Source: Sphagnum compactum (Eukaryota; Bryophyta; Sphagnopsida; Sphagnales). Taken from it: a DNA stretch of 64,000 bases. The stretch spans positions 8,918,213 to 8,982,212 of the forward strand of contig OZ234493.1 of NCBI GenBank assembly GCA_965153455.1, read 5' to 3'. The notes under the pieces are model-generated. The model saw only the letters and a program-made list of their open reading frames with translations. It did not search any database and had not been told where the DNA came from. Position numbers and translations under genes: made by a program. Of the stretch, positions 12,975 to 24,476 are shown piece after piece (the stretch's first letter is position 1; each line of letters opens with the position of its first letter).

Positions 12975-15435
12975 ATGGATGCAAGTGGTAAGGTGAACTA
13001 TTTGTTATGGGGCACGCCTGCAGTTCTGGAGACTGCAGCAGATGTGATGGTATGTCTGGTGCCAATATGGGTGGCAATTACAGTTGGTTTGGTTGTGGGT
13101 TGGTCCTGGAAACCTCAGTGGGCAAGTTTTATTCTTCTGGGGATCAGGAGTAGGCCTCGCCTGTTGTGGCAGGCACCACCTGGACTGGGTGGGCGGCGCT
13201 TTTGGCTAGCAGTGACTGCTGTCTCTGCCTATCCAATACTAAAGGAGGCGTGGACAAAATTTAGAAAGTGGATGTGGCCTCTTGTGCAAGCAGCAGAGTT
13301 CCCTCCCAGCAGTGATCTATCTGTTCCATCAAGGTAAAGGGCAAAATGATTCCATGGAAGGTGCAGGTCTATGTATGTCAGCAGTTTTCTGCATTTAGAT
13401 GGTGGAAAGTCTGTTTTTTCAGTGGACTAAGACCAGGCAATGGTGTGGTACTGTAGTCAGTATGAAGTGACAGATAACAAGAAGAAGACATTAATAACAG
13501 ATGAAGACTTGAGCTTGTTCATGAAACGATTGGATGAGACTGATGGAGGTCCAGCGTGGCAGCTGATGATGGATCGTTCAGCCACCAACATGAATTATCA
13601 AGCCTGGCGACGTGACCCTGAGGTAAGCTTTGATGAATCTGCTCTTGAGATGTTTGCATTCTGTGTACCTGAAATTTAAGCCATGGTAATCTATGGCTAG
13701 CAATGATATGGTTTGGCACAGGTCTGTGAGTTGTGGGACATGTGGTCTGCCAGACCTCAAGAAGCAGGAATGTTGAAAATGCATAAGGATATGGCTCTAT
13801 TTGTAGAATTCCAGGGATGTGCACCAATGTTTCCACATTCCCAAACAATTATTAATTCTCATTCAATCTCCAGAACTCTCAACATGGCAGAATTCTTTTG
13901 GAATGAATCTCCTGAGGTACTATGATAATGTCTTTGGTGGTTGTAGGGTAGGCTATCTTGCATTGGATTCATGAGAAGTAAGACATCTTTGAGTAGGGGA
14001 GATAAGCGAGTCTGACTGATGAAGTTTGATTTGACTGTACCCTGGTGTTTGTCACTGTGTCAATGGTTTTAGATGGGTCCTACAGAGTATCGAAGCCGAA
14101 CAGTGTTGGAGGATGTGACTCCAACAATTGTGCGTGACTTCTTCTGGGATGATGAATTCAGGAGAGTATGGGATGACATGCTTATCTACACCAAAACATG
14201 GGAAGAGTGCAAAGACACTGGTTTCATGATCACTCAGTGGGTCAGGAAGGTGTATTTTATTTCCTTCTCTTGGCTTTAGCTTGAGGTTTGTGTGGTTGGT
14301 TTGTGAGCTGCCATTGTCAAGTCCTTACAGCAACAGACACATATGTATGAATCTGTATGTTTTGAGTATAGAGCATTCGGTTTTGAGAGGTGTGTCTTTT
14401 GTAGGGTCATGGTGCACTATGGGATGGATTGACATGGCCGATGGTAGCTGAATTGACATGACAGAGCAGTTTAATTATCTGTAATTTTCCCCATGTTGGT
14501 ATTATGTGGTTACATGATAAATTGGGTTGAATCTGCAGTACCCCTTCTTCTGTAAGGATCGAGAGTACATTCTTGGTCGACGCATATGGGAGTCTAATAA
14601 CACCTACTACTGCATAACACAGGTAAGAATTTCCAAATTTTTGTGAATTGATCTTTGAAACACTTGTGTTCGTAAACGGTATACTGCATGGTATGATGGG
14701 AATGCACAAATTGGCCTGAAGCTTTTAACGACATGTTTATTGCAGGGAGTGCCATATCCTGCAGTGCCACCACAGCACTCACCAAGGAGGGTGGATATCT
14801 TCTTCTCAAGTTGGCGCATTCGAGCAAGTAAGAGTTTGGAAGACTTGCTTGTCCGTCAATCTATTTATTGGCAACTCTCTGGTCTGGTGTGTGGAGTACA
14901 TCGAATGATTGCAGAAGCAAGAAATAGTGCACACTGTAAGTTATGACTGTTTTCCAGGGCTCACTTGTTATGGTGGTGTTAATATGTGAAAGCAGTTGAA
15001 TCAGCCAAGAGAGATGGACAATTCGCGGCTTGTGAAGTAATGCTATACCACCATGAAGAGATGGGAATTCAGCGTGACCTTGCCAAGCTAGGTGTGCGCC
15101 AGGGGATGTGGGGATGTGTTAAGAAAATTGAGCCAGGTATCAGAATCTATCAAGCTGCCCAGAGACAAAAACCTCTTTCCAAATGTGCAATGATGGCACA
15201 CATTACTAGTAAGGTGCCAGCTGCTCTACTAAATGAACACAAGGTAATGACAACCAGCGACTGCAGCACCTCTGTCATACAGAAGGAGAAACATAAATGG
15301 AGGCATGGTTATTTGCGTTGGATGATATTGGGAGGTGCAGTGGCCCTTGCATGTGGAGTTGACAGGGGTGCAGTTGGCAAGTTCCTTGTGTTTGGGGTTG
15401 CAAGACGCTTGGGCAGAATTGGGCGAAAGTTGTAA
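12975..15435 (+). CDS. START-domain lipid-binding membrane protein
   Basis: Six exons join in frame into 435 residues: 12975-13333, 13457-13622, 14073-14249, 14539-14622, 14746-14827 and 14996-15435. The start is the first in-frame ATG (MDASGKV). A membrane segment lies at about residues 25-43 (VCLVPIWVAITVGLVVGW). The START domain follows, with DGGPAW, YQAWRRDPE, YRSRTV, VRDFFWDDEFR, QWVRK, DREYILGRRIWE, SSWRIRA and MGIQRDLAKLGVRQGMWG, all typical of the plant START family that includes Arabidopsis At3g23080. A second hydrophobic stretch lies near the C-terminus. START domains bind sterols or phospholipids in a deep pocket; the ligand here is unknown. Length matches the family (about 420 residues). 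All introns are short with GT/AG ends. An extra in-frame block lies in intron 2 (see separate entry). The family call is secure; the exact function is not known. Confidence 0.9.
13722..13916 (+). other. Possible symmetric cassette exon inside the START gene
   Basis: Within intron 2, a 195-bp block is preceded by ...GGCACAG and followed by GTACTATG. It is open in exactly the frame of the flanking exons, phase 0 at both ends, for 65 codons (starts VCELWDMW, ends FFWNESPE). Inclusion would insert 65 residues between DPE and MGPTEYRS of the START domain without breaking the frame. Skipping gives the normal family sequence. It could be a lineage-specific alternative exon or a chance open stretch. 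No homology was recognised. Confidence 0.35.
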
Positions 15436-17258
15436 CATAATGACATTTTCCATTGAGTTTTCCTCCCAATTGAGTGAAAGGGCACTTCAACAATTCTATC
15501 ACTGTTGAGCTTTTTAGCTAACTTGTGCTTGAGTATGTACTTATACTTAGCTTCTCAATTTTTAGGTTAGGTCCTAGGGTGTTATAGCTGTGGCCTGCTT
15601 CCTTTTTCATCTTTTTAACTGTGATGCTAAAGAGTGTCCACTCTATTTTTTGATATGTGAACATAATTTAGGCCAGCCTGTTGGTCTTACAAGTCTCTAG
15701 CAAATTAATGTAGTGCTGAAAACTTTTAGTATGTTTGCTGAATTTGTGAAGAGTTCAGCAGAGGTTATTCAGTGGTTTTGTCTTTGTTGTAGTAAAGTGT
15801 TGCTGCTGGCTGGCTGTTGTAATGAACCAATCAACCTCCACTGGTGAGTTGGGCTGGTGTTGTAGTGCAGTCTGGAGGTGACAGCAGTATGGAGATGGTA
15901 TATTGACTGTAGGAACAAGAGAGTGAGTTGGGGTAAAGCAAAGTGTAAACTGATTACTAGATAAGCTCTGTGTGAGACTGGAAGTGATTGACAATTCAGA
16001 ATACAGACTTGTGTTCTATGGAAGACTTTTTGCATTGGAAGGGGTTTCAGTTGATGTTTTTTTGTTTGTAAAAGAGTGGACAGCAGAATGCAGAACATAG
16101 TCATTGCTTAATGGTAACTTGTGTACTTTGATCCCATGCTTTACACCAATCCAAGATTGACGTTCACCTCTGCAAGATCCTGATGGTAGATTGCCACTTT
16201 TGCTTGTTGACAAGGCAACCCAATTCTGTGCCATGTTGCTGAGCAGGGAACATCCTTCTTTCGGCATCCAGATTTATACCTGGAGGGATGATGAGGTCCA
16301 TTGAGGAAATATTTCCATTAGTGTCAGCTTTTGTGGAATCGAGTTCCTGTGCAGGTGCCTATCATCTGTTTAGAGGTCTCTGCATTCCCTTCACATTGCG
16401 CATCTATTTTTGCAGCAGATTTCATCATTTTCACTCATCAGCAAGGAGGATAAGGCACCATCCTAATAATTCAAGAATAGTCTCAGAGCATTCATAATTC
16501 ACACCGTCATTGTTGCTGCCACTGACATCTACAGCAAGGCCATGATTTGGTGGAATGAACCGCCAATACCCGGCTCATGGTGAGTTCTCTGCAAAGTAAT
16601 TGCATGATGGCAGATGTGCTTGTTGGAGAAGTGCCCAATGCTCCTTTTCTCAACACCGAGTTTAAAAAAGATCCCAAATGGTCTGCCTCAGCAGATTGTG
16701 AAGCTCCCCTAGGACATGGAACTCCAGTGAGCAACGGCGCAAACTACTAGCTTCATGAGTCTGGCCTCATTACGTGGTTGTTGAACACCTATAAATTGAA
16801 CTGCACATTTCTGATGACAAGTTTAGTCAGGAGTTCAATCATATACAACCTTCCTCCTAATTGTCAATTTCTTCAAGCAGAGTTGATTCTCAAATAGGCC
16901 AGTAGTCCAAAGAGATACACCAAGGTGAGCTCTTGGTGGTGGGTAAAGCCCCAGGACAGGTACATACTTCACCGAAATTTTAAGGTGCATTCACACCTAA
17001 TGTTAAGTCAGTGTTAAAGTGAAAATCTAGGTGGCATCTTAGGTGGCAGCCAATGTGATTCAAATGGGTGATTGTTTAATATTAAGTGAATGTTAACTTT
17101 AACATAAAATCTTCAATGTAAATAGGTTTAGGTCCGAAATGACTAGCTTGGTGTTAGGGTTAGACTTAATATTAGAATCCTTAACACCAAGTGTGAATGC
17201 ACCTTTAAGGGACCCTGAGGGAGTCCCATAAACATAGTCAAATCATATTTATTGATTG

Positions 17259-17335
17259 CTCCCTGATCGGTGAGAAAGCTTGATTGGTCCAGGTGGTTTG
17301 CTATTAGTAGTCTCCCACCTATTTGGAGTCCCCCG
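17259..17335 (+). repeat. Dispersed repeat, copy 1
   Basis: The core GTGGTTTGCTATTAGTAG, followed by TCTCCCACC, recurs almost unchanged at about 58729-58808 inside the receptor-kinase gene. Both copies begin near GCTCCCTG and end in TTTG-G-TCCC. They are in the same orientation, about 41.5 kb apart. Probably a small non-autonomous element; its ends are not defined. Confidence 0.75.
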
Positions 17336-17573
17336 GTTTTGGTTTCTGAAAATGCTCCCCCATTTTTTTTTTTGCCCTTTTAAACTTGTAACCCCTGACG
17401 GGTATCATCATAGGACAAAAAACCAAAAAAAAGAAAACAAAGGGGTGTGTCACACTTTGGCCTTGCTATTTAGATTCAAAAGTATCTTGAGGCAAAAGAA
17501 GAATTATCATGAAAATCCAAATATTTCACCATGCAAAAATATAATCTTCAATAAACTCCTCTAAAAGAAACCA

Positions 17574-17953
17574 AAATTGAATCCTTGAATTGGACCTTTC
17601 TTCACATTAAAATAAATAAATAAATATATAACTTAAAAATTTAAGGTTCAATATAAATAACCTGCAAATTTGCTGTCGAATTCCCTGGATAAATTTTAAT
17701 GGAAGGTCGGGGAACCAAACCATGGTCAAGTAGCGAGGTCCAAAATCTCAGGGCCCCACGAATTTGACACAAATTGAATCCTTGAATTGGACCTTTCTTC
17801 ACATTGAAAAAAAAAACTTTAATAAATAAATAAATAAATAAATAAATATATAAATTTTTAAGGTTCAATATAAATAACCTGCAAAAAATTTGCTGTCGAA
17901 TTCCCTGGATAAATTTTAATGGAAGGTCAGGGAACCAAACCATGGTCAAGTAG
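17574..17953 (+). repeat. Tandem duplication (about 160-180 bp units)
   Basis: Two copies (17574-17733 and 17771-17953) share AATCCTTGAATTGGACCTTT, an AAAT microsatellite, GGTTCAATATAAATAACCTG, TTGCTGTCGAATTCCCTGG and a final CCATGGTCAAGTAG. The second copy is longer mainly through expansion of A and AAAT tracts. It lies about 140 bp upstream of the next coding start, so it may sit in that gene's promoter. Confidence 0.9.
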
Positions 17954-18089
17954 GGGTTAAGTATGTGCAGTGCTTTGAGACCTCAGTTTGGATAAGTTAG
18001 CTCTCTGCTGCTCTGTGGTGCAACATGGGTGTGTGTGCAGCAGTTTGCAGTTGTTTGCGGTTGCAGTAAGTGAGCCGACGACGAGAGCC

Positions 18090-20129
18090 ATGGCGGTGGC
18101 ATGCCTCACACTGGCCTGCTGCGTTAGGCCCTCGCCTGCACTACTACTCTCCTCACATTCTTCTTCATCATCGGCTGCCTCAGCAGATTCGTCTGCTGTC
18201 ACTACTACCTTGGTGGGAAGCTTACACACCACCACGGGTGTTGTTGTCTCGGATAGCAACAGTGACGTCGGAGGGGGAGGTGGAGAAGGAGGACAGGCGG
18301 AGGAGAGTGTGGGAGTCGCAAGAGGAGGAGCAGGAGGAGGAGGAGATTATGCAGGAGGACAAGGGTTACATGATTGGACGCGGAGGAGGAGAGGCGTCAT
18401 CTCGGCGGCGGCGCTGGCGATGCTTTCCGCCTTCTGTTCCAACTGTCCTTCACACGCCTTCAGCCTTGGAATCTGTAAGGTCGGAACTCATTCTATGTGC
18501 TTTGTATTTCCTTTCATTTTAATTTTTTTTTTTTTTCGGGTATGTTGGCTGTTCTCTTCCTCTTTCGATTTGAGGTTTTCGGGTATGGTTACTACGGAGT
18601 CCGAGCCGGAGCCGATCGCAGTCTGATTTTCAACGGGGATTGTAGGATGCAGAAGTTCAAATGCATCGAAATTTGCACGCAAGGGTTGTGAGGAAGTGTT
18701 CTGTGTACGGGAGTTGTATTGTGTTCTGAAGTTGCGTCTTTCTGCGGTCATGAACAGCTGGACCAAAGGAATGGCTAAAGGGACAGAAGCAGAAGACAGC
18801 CAAATTCTTGTTTGCACCTATTAATGCCTCCCGTGACCGCCTCGACTCTGCCCTGCTCCTTCTCTGTGAGTATAGGTGGACACTAAACTGATTGGTTTGT
18901 CATTGAAGTTATTCTTAAAATAACCCTGTCTTTGTCCCCTCTTACATTCTGAAATCCTGCTTCATCCCTAAATGTTGGTTATCCACAAAAGAAAGCAAAC
19001 TGAAGGCAAAGAGCAACCGTTTTTTCACGAAGGGGCATTTATTGCACAGCATTCATAGCAGTGACAACAAAAAGGAAAGCGAAATCAAAACTCAAGCTGA
19101 AATTTATTTTATCACCAACCTAGGGGAAAAAGGAGTTCCAGGCACTGTTTATTACTTCTTTTTTACTGTCAGGTGTTGATCTTAGCCCCCTCAATGGGAA
19201 AACTGCTGCTCTTCACCTTGAGTCCTCTTCTTTTTGCAAATATCTTTAATATCTGGGAAATATGCTGGAGAATTTGTCCTAGGGTTACTACTTGATCACT
19301 ATGGGGTTTCATGGAGTTTTTTTAAATGGATCTTTTCCCATGCTTTCTAATTTTAGGGCTGATGTTTATACAATCCAGCTGGAGCTGATGGTTCTTCATT
19401 TGGGGACTATGAGGAGGCAGGAAGACTAGTAAAGGTGGCTGCCCGAGATTGTATGCCTGCTCAACCAGGTTCTATTACTGAAATCCAGACTCGAACTGGT
19501 GTTGAGGTATCTAACTTTAGCCCTTTTGCCTTACCAGCCTATTTATTTTCATCTGAAATACAACCCAGAAATTTCATTTATCTGTCAGTTCCTTATCCTT
19601 TGCTGCTCATGTGATTTTTCCTGTAGTAGAATGGAGTCTGCAGTGTTACATTTGCTCCACACCTGTTCTCATGACTGGAATTTGCTGGGCCATTCAATAA
19701 AATTTGCAGGTGTGCACATTTCGATTGGTTCTAAAGAATGCTGCTTCATTGCTGGATAAAGACGATCCTTTGAAGGTGAATGCAGATGCTGCCTTGGATG
19801 CATTGATCAGGTCCACTTTTCCCTTCTCTTTTTGGTGAACTTTGATTTTAGAGTTTCTATTCAGAGCTTGGTCAAGTATGGTTCAGAGAAAGTGGAATTT
19901 ATTTCCTTCAATATGAAGTTCTGTTGATCAAACACATTGAAATACAACTTGATGCAGGGTTATAGCTAATGGTCTTTACATCTGGTACAGCAGAGTAGAA
20001 GATAAGATAGACAGCACACTTCCTAACATACAAACAGTTCTAGATACAACGAGTAGTATCAACAGCATTTGGAGCCATTTCATTTGCATTAACATGACAT
20101 GGAGGATGTGCTGTAGTGAATTTTGTTGA
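18090..20129 (+). CDS. Chloroplast thylakoid-lumen-type protein, uncharacterised
   Basis: Four exons keep frame and give 261 residues: 18090-18474, 19379-19506, 19710-19810 and 19958-20129. The start is the first in-frame ATG (MAVACLTLACC). The N-terminus looks like a chloroplast transit peptide rich in Ser, Ala and Thr, then a Gly-rich stretch (about 61-91). A twin-arginine type lumen signal follows: RRRR at 98-101, a hydrophobic stretch (GVISAAALAML) and a SHAFS-like cleavage site near 125. The mature part carries DYEEAGRLVKVAARDC and VCTFRLVLKNAASLL, which read like a conserved plant protein whose name I cannot give. The acceptor of exon 2 (CAATCCAG, 19378) was chosen because it keeps phase and removes an in-frame stop. 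The last exon is less certain: its final ~20 residues look unlike a conserved protein. Function is unknown; a lumenal helical protein is inferred. Confidence 0.6.
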
Positions 20130-22120
20130 GAGGGAACCATGTCCAAGGGAATCTGCAAGTAAGAAAGATTGTGGGTGCAGGTCATTTGTGGCATTGGACA
20201 GGCTTCTAGCAGATGGGGCAGCTGGTGCTACTTCTAGGAGGTATGTGCTGAACCAACCCTCTGAACTTTGTGCATCCTCTGAGGTTTCTTTTACAAACTT
20301 CAAATTATGTGAATGTCTGGAAACTCTGTAGGGCTTCTGGAATATATGAGCAGGTCTTCAATTTTTAGGCAGTTGGAGTGATCAACATGTTGTATTGTGA
20401 AGGGAGAACGTGATGGGTGCACTGAAGGAGACAACAGTGGCTCTTGATTCTTTTGAAAGAGGGGTGCGAAACTGTCTTGGAATTGCATGATCTGTTGAAG
20501 TTGTTGAGGCAGAGTTTATGTATTGAAAAGTCCCAGTACAACTTATATGTTGGTTGCACAAGTTTGTATGTAGGTTTGAAGGTTTGATGTGAGGTGCATG
20601 TGGACATGGAATGCTTTGCTATTTTGAAGCCATTTTGGGGGGGGGGTTCCCTAAAGTCTGTTTCATTCTTTTTGATAGATTAGTCTGTTCCCTTCTTTTT
20701 GATACAGTAGATCATCAGTGTAGATGTCATTCACAGTGCTAGAATTTGGCATCCTTGCCAATGATGTATTTTTCCCTCTTTGTTCTTTTTTATTTCCTGA
20801 ATGCAAGGAAACTAGCTCAGCCTGTCAATTCAGTGTACATTTGACATCAGAGGGTATTGGAATTGCTAATGCAGAATGCATGTCCTGATTGACCTGTTTG
20901 ATAGAAGTTGTCAGATGCTAGTGTTCTAGCTTGAAAGATATCACTCAGTGCTGTTCCTTTGCTGTTCTTTTATTCTACTGTATGACATTAGGTGGGTATT
21001 TAAAGTATCCATATCTTCATCTGTGTAGTAAAGTTTCTAATTTGAGTCACGGCTTCATTGGCTTTCACAATGGACATGTCTTTGTCACATTCTGCGAGCC
21101 ATTTTCCCTTAAGCATTTTCATAACCATTCAGTCTTCACACCCTTCTCCTTTCTGATACAAGCCTCTGTTGTGGCCTCCTTTGGTTCCTACTCCCTCAAC
21201 AAGTCCTTGATGTTGAACTTCATTGCTATTTCCTCCTCCAGTTGTACGCACATCCTTTTCTGTCTGATTTAAGCTAATGTTCCTGCTGGCCTTAGTGATT
21301 CACTTTTCAGAAGCCCATTTCTTATTGTCAAGTTGAAGTCTGGGAGTTTGCGCCCCAGTAGCCTACTTGTAGGATACATGGGATAAACTTCCGTCTGACA
21401 TGTCTTCTTGCAAATCCTCGAACATATATGACTTGACAATAGCTTCTTGGGCAAACAAAAGCTGTGATATTTATACGAATTTGTATAGTCTTATTGGTTT
21501 GTCAAAATGTGCATGAGTTCATGTCTAATGGATTACATATGTCAAATTACAAAGAGGAAGCACATTGTTTAGGCAACATTTTTAGGCTTGCAATTTTGAT
21601 CCTTTCCAAATGTCCACATGCAAATCTATAGTGTATTCATCAACTGGAATAACCGCATCAGTACTCTACATACATGGACATGCATGTTATTTCAAACTTC
21701 TAAGAATCAACTGAATGAGAATTGGTGCCCCTGGTCCTGAAGTGGATGGAAATTGAGGTCCTGAAGTGGATGACAATATTGATGAGAGAGAGAGAGTCTA
21801 GGTTGACGAACCCATTTGGTCTCACTGTCAGATCTCTAAAGTGGATGAAGAGCATCCTGGAAAGGCGGTTAGTTAGTGATGGGAAGGAAGGAAAGTGCTG
21901 TGGGGGTGAAAATGGGCGTTGCATCCTTTTGTTTCTGGAGTGGATGAACGGCATCTTCCCGAAGGCGGTTTGTGGGGATGAGAACGAAGGCGGTTTCGGG
22001 CGAACTAGGCGAAGGAAGGGATCGCAAGCGATGTGGGTGAAGCCGCTGTACTGGTCTTTTTGTTGCCTGCTGCTGCTAACTGCTCCCCGCAATCTCATTG
22101 TTCCTTTTGTCTCCACACTT
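20130..22120. other. Intergenic region, no supported gene
   Basis: The open frame at 20116-20331 (+) overlaps the end of the lumen-type gene and could be an alternative 3' exon, but has no recognisable motif. The open frame 21722-22132 (+) and its mirror on the minus strand arise from a four-fold repeated AGTGGATGAA-like word (about 21742, 21764, 21840 and 21940). No function is assigned. Confidence 0.4.
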
Positions 22121-22279
22121 TCAGAGCGATAGTAAGAGGGAAATTGGAGAATTCACAAAAATTAACATACAAGCAAAGCTGATACGTTCAGTACAGAAAG
22201 TGCTCCAAAAATTATGAGAATCATTACTGTGGTTGGGATTTCGAATTGAAGACGTGAGCTCCAAACGTGAGCTCCTAAG

Positions 22280-22308
22280 TTGTGTGTGTGTGTGTGTGTG
22301 TGTGTGGG
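22280..22308 (+). repeat. (TG)n microsatellite
   Basis: An uninterrupted run of TG dinucleotides followed by TGGGTGTCTGTGG. Confidence 0.9.
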
Positions 22309-23127
22309 TGTCTGTGGAGGAGTTGAAATTCAATTCTAGGCTTGACAGCAGGTACTATGTTGATAAATATCCAAGCACTAGAATTCTCTTCACACAAGTG
22401 TGTAATTTGATGTGATGGGATATGCATGTTTGTTGATTTAGTTTTTAGGGCTTTGAAATTTATTTTTTGTAGTGGACTGAATTTAAAAAATAATTAGCTT
22501 CCTCATGGAATACTTGGAAGTCTGTATATAAGTATTACGTATGTGAGGATTGAATCATATTGGATATTGCCTTTGATGAAGATAAAAGGACAATTTATGC
22601 ACGTAATTTAGTACTAGACTTCCATTTCATGATAGAAAGAGTATTTAACAAAAAAAGAAGAAGGATATAAAATAAACTATTAGCCCACCCAATAACTTGG
22701 CTTCAAAACATTTGAGACAGTGTTATGTGGATTGAAAGTTCATTCAAATCCAAAAGACAGCAAAGGATGTCGTCTCCATGTATGCAAAATGCATCAACAA
22801 CAATGCATTCCCCTAGAGTTGTCAAGTAAGAAATCCTCTCAAGTTTATTACATTAACATGTGAAATATTGTCTATGAGTGAGAATGTTACTTCCACCTCA
22901 CATTGGCCTCACATGTTGTTGATGACATGCACACACAGTTTTGATCCAATTGTTTACTTGACGACCCAAAAAAATTCTCCCACATAAAACACTGTGGTGT
23001 TGAACTTGCCTCGTCCAATTAAGATCTTGGCTTCAAATTGCATGTGAATTCATAATCCAAGTTGAAATGAAAGATAATGTCATCTTGGAATTTCAAAGTA
23101 TTGCAAATGTTGATTCTGCACTATCTG

Positions 23128-23134
<7 letters not shown>

Positions 23135-23158
<24 letters not shown>

Positions 23159-23159
23159 A
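23135..23159. repeat. (AT)n microsatellite
   Basis: A TATATA run of about 12 dinucleotides, upstream of the DUF642-like gene. Confidence 0.9.
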
Positions 23160-23558
23160 TGTGCATGGCTTGCCTACTTGTCACAGTATTTTTTGACATA
23201 TGATGAAGTAATAATATGCACTTTGATCTTGATGAACGTTTTTAGGTGTTCCTTTTGAGCTTCATTGATGGAAAATATAGAAATGAACATTTGTTTACAC
23301 ATGCGACAAAAGCAATAACTCAATCAAACAATGCATGAAACCTAAATATGCTTCCTTGCAGATTGGACACATGTAGAAGAGAGCAACTGAATTGCTTAAG
23401 TATTCACATTCATATTGTCATATCACACCCATAATACTCAAAATAACCATCCAACAACAACATCTTGAAAAGATGTGATGCACAATAAAACTTCTATAAC
23501 ACATTATTAAACAATGGTTAACAGTAAAGTCTTATAAAATGAAAGATCTGAAATATTT

Positions 23559-24476
23559 TTGCCCAAAGATTTGATTAACACAATCTTGCCACAATGCAGC
23601 AAAACAAATTTCAACATCAGATCCACAATCCTTAATGCCTATATATTTGTCTTTTGGGCAACATACTGGATAAGCATAGTAAGATGTTCAGATGTTGTGA
23701 ATGTACATGATGGTTCGATTCGATCTGAAGGGTGGCACTTCAACAACAAGATTGAAACATTTGCCAATGCAACCAATACAACTACTACTGCAGCACCAAA
23801 AGTTTCAAGCAGTGCGGTGACCCTTATTGATGGGGACTTTGAAGCAATGAATTTGACTGGAGTCACAAACGTTACAATGAGTTTTGATAATACTACGGCT
23901 GCCCTTGTAAACTGGGTTGTTGGCAATGTTATACAAGTTCTTCCCGGTAACATGTATCAGCAATCTCCAAAATGGCCAGGTTCATATTGTGTGCACTTGA
24001 ACAATCCTAATTCCACAACTGGAAGTACTTCTGGTTCTATTACAACCACATTGGCCATCAATCCTGCGTCAGGAAAAGTATTCACGGTTCAATTTGATAT
24101 AGCCAAACATCCAGACTCTCCAGTAAATTCAGAGTCTGTGATCAAGATCTCTTCTATTTCAGGAGCCACAGTCAACGGGTTTGGTCTTAATAAGCCAATA
24201 TACAACACCACGGACACCAGGATGTCGATTTCATGGTCAACCCAAAGCTTCATCTACACAGGCACAGGTGTTGCAACCAACATCAAAATCGAAAGTATGT
24301 CGGAAAAGTATGGATCCCTTGTTGACAATATCAAAATCCTAACTGGAAAGCATGCCCTTAGCACTGGTACCCATTTTGCAGAACTGCACCTATGGCAAAA
24401 GATCATGCCCATCTTCACTTTTGTGGCAATGTCACTGGCTTTGAGCTACCCTTCTTTTGGCATTGCTAGTTTGTAA
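23559..24476 (+). CDS. DUF642-like secreted/cell-surface protein (5' end unresolved)
   Basis: One long open frame has no in-frame ATG before the conserved domain; the frame opens at TTG (23559). The real start is therefore probably in an upstream exon joined at an acceptor such as GATGTTCAG (23691), giving DVVNVHDGS. Alternatively the gene has lost its start. The domain begins with LIDGDFEA, passes NWVVGNV, SYCVHLNN and VFTVQFDIAKHPD, and ends with YGSLVDNIKI. This order (N-G-F-E opening, W-x-V, V-x-L, G-x-x-Y/F-x-V/L-x-F, G-P/S-x-x-D-x-V/I closing) is that of plant DUF642 galactose-binding-like wall proteins. Only one such domain is present, whereas seed-plant members usually have two. Several N-glycosylation sequons (NTT, NLT, NVT) are seen. 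A hydrophobic C-tail (IFTFVAMSLALSY) suggests a GPI-anchor signal. The role in wall binding is inferred. Confidence 0.65.
   Translation: MPKDLINTILPQCSKTNFNIRSTILNAYIFVFWATYWISIVRCSDVVNVHDGSIRSEGWHFNNKIETFANATNTTTTAAPKVSSSAVTLIDGDFEAMNLTGVTNVTMSFDNTTAALVNWVVGNVIQVLPGNMYQQSPKWPGSYCVHLNNPNSTTGSTSGSITTTLAINPASGKVFTVQFDIAKHPDSPVNSESVIKISSISGATVNGFGLNKPIYNTTDTRMSISWSTQSFIYTGTGVATNIKIESMSEKYGSLVDNIKILTGKHALSTGTHFAELHLWQKIMPIFTFVAMSLALSYPSFGIASL

Larger units (their letters stand above)
15436..18089. other. Intergenic region with repeats
   Basis: It holds the likely 3' untranslated region of the START gene and then sequence of intermediate composition with no recognisable coding motif. Several small open frames on both strands (for example 16016-16267 and 16507-16734, minus) lack family motifs. 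A dispersed repeat copy (17259-17332) and a tandem duplication (17574-17953) lie near the next gene. Confidence 0.5.

Noticed and set aside
16016-16734. Minus-strand open frames as a gene
   Set aside because: No shared frame, splice logic or family motif; composition is that of intergenic sequence.
17988-18089. Upstream start for the lumen-type protein
   Set aside because: The extension begins at TTG. MAVACLT at 18090 is the first in-frame ATG and suits a transit peptide.
18070-18522. 150-codon Arg/Glu-rich open frame
   Set aside because: It is the purine-repeat shadow of the lumen-type exon in another frame, and it does not join to the downstream exons.
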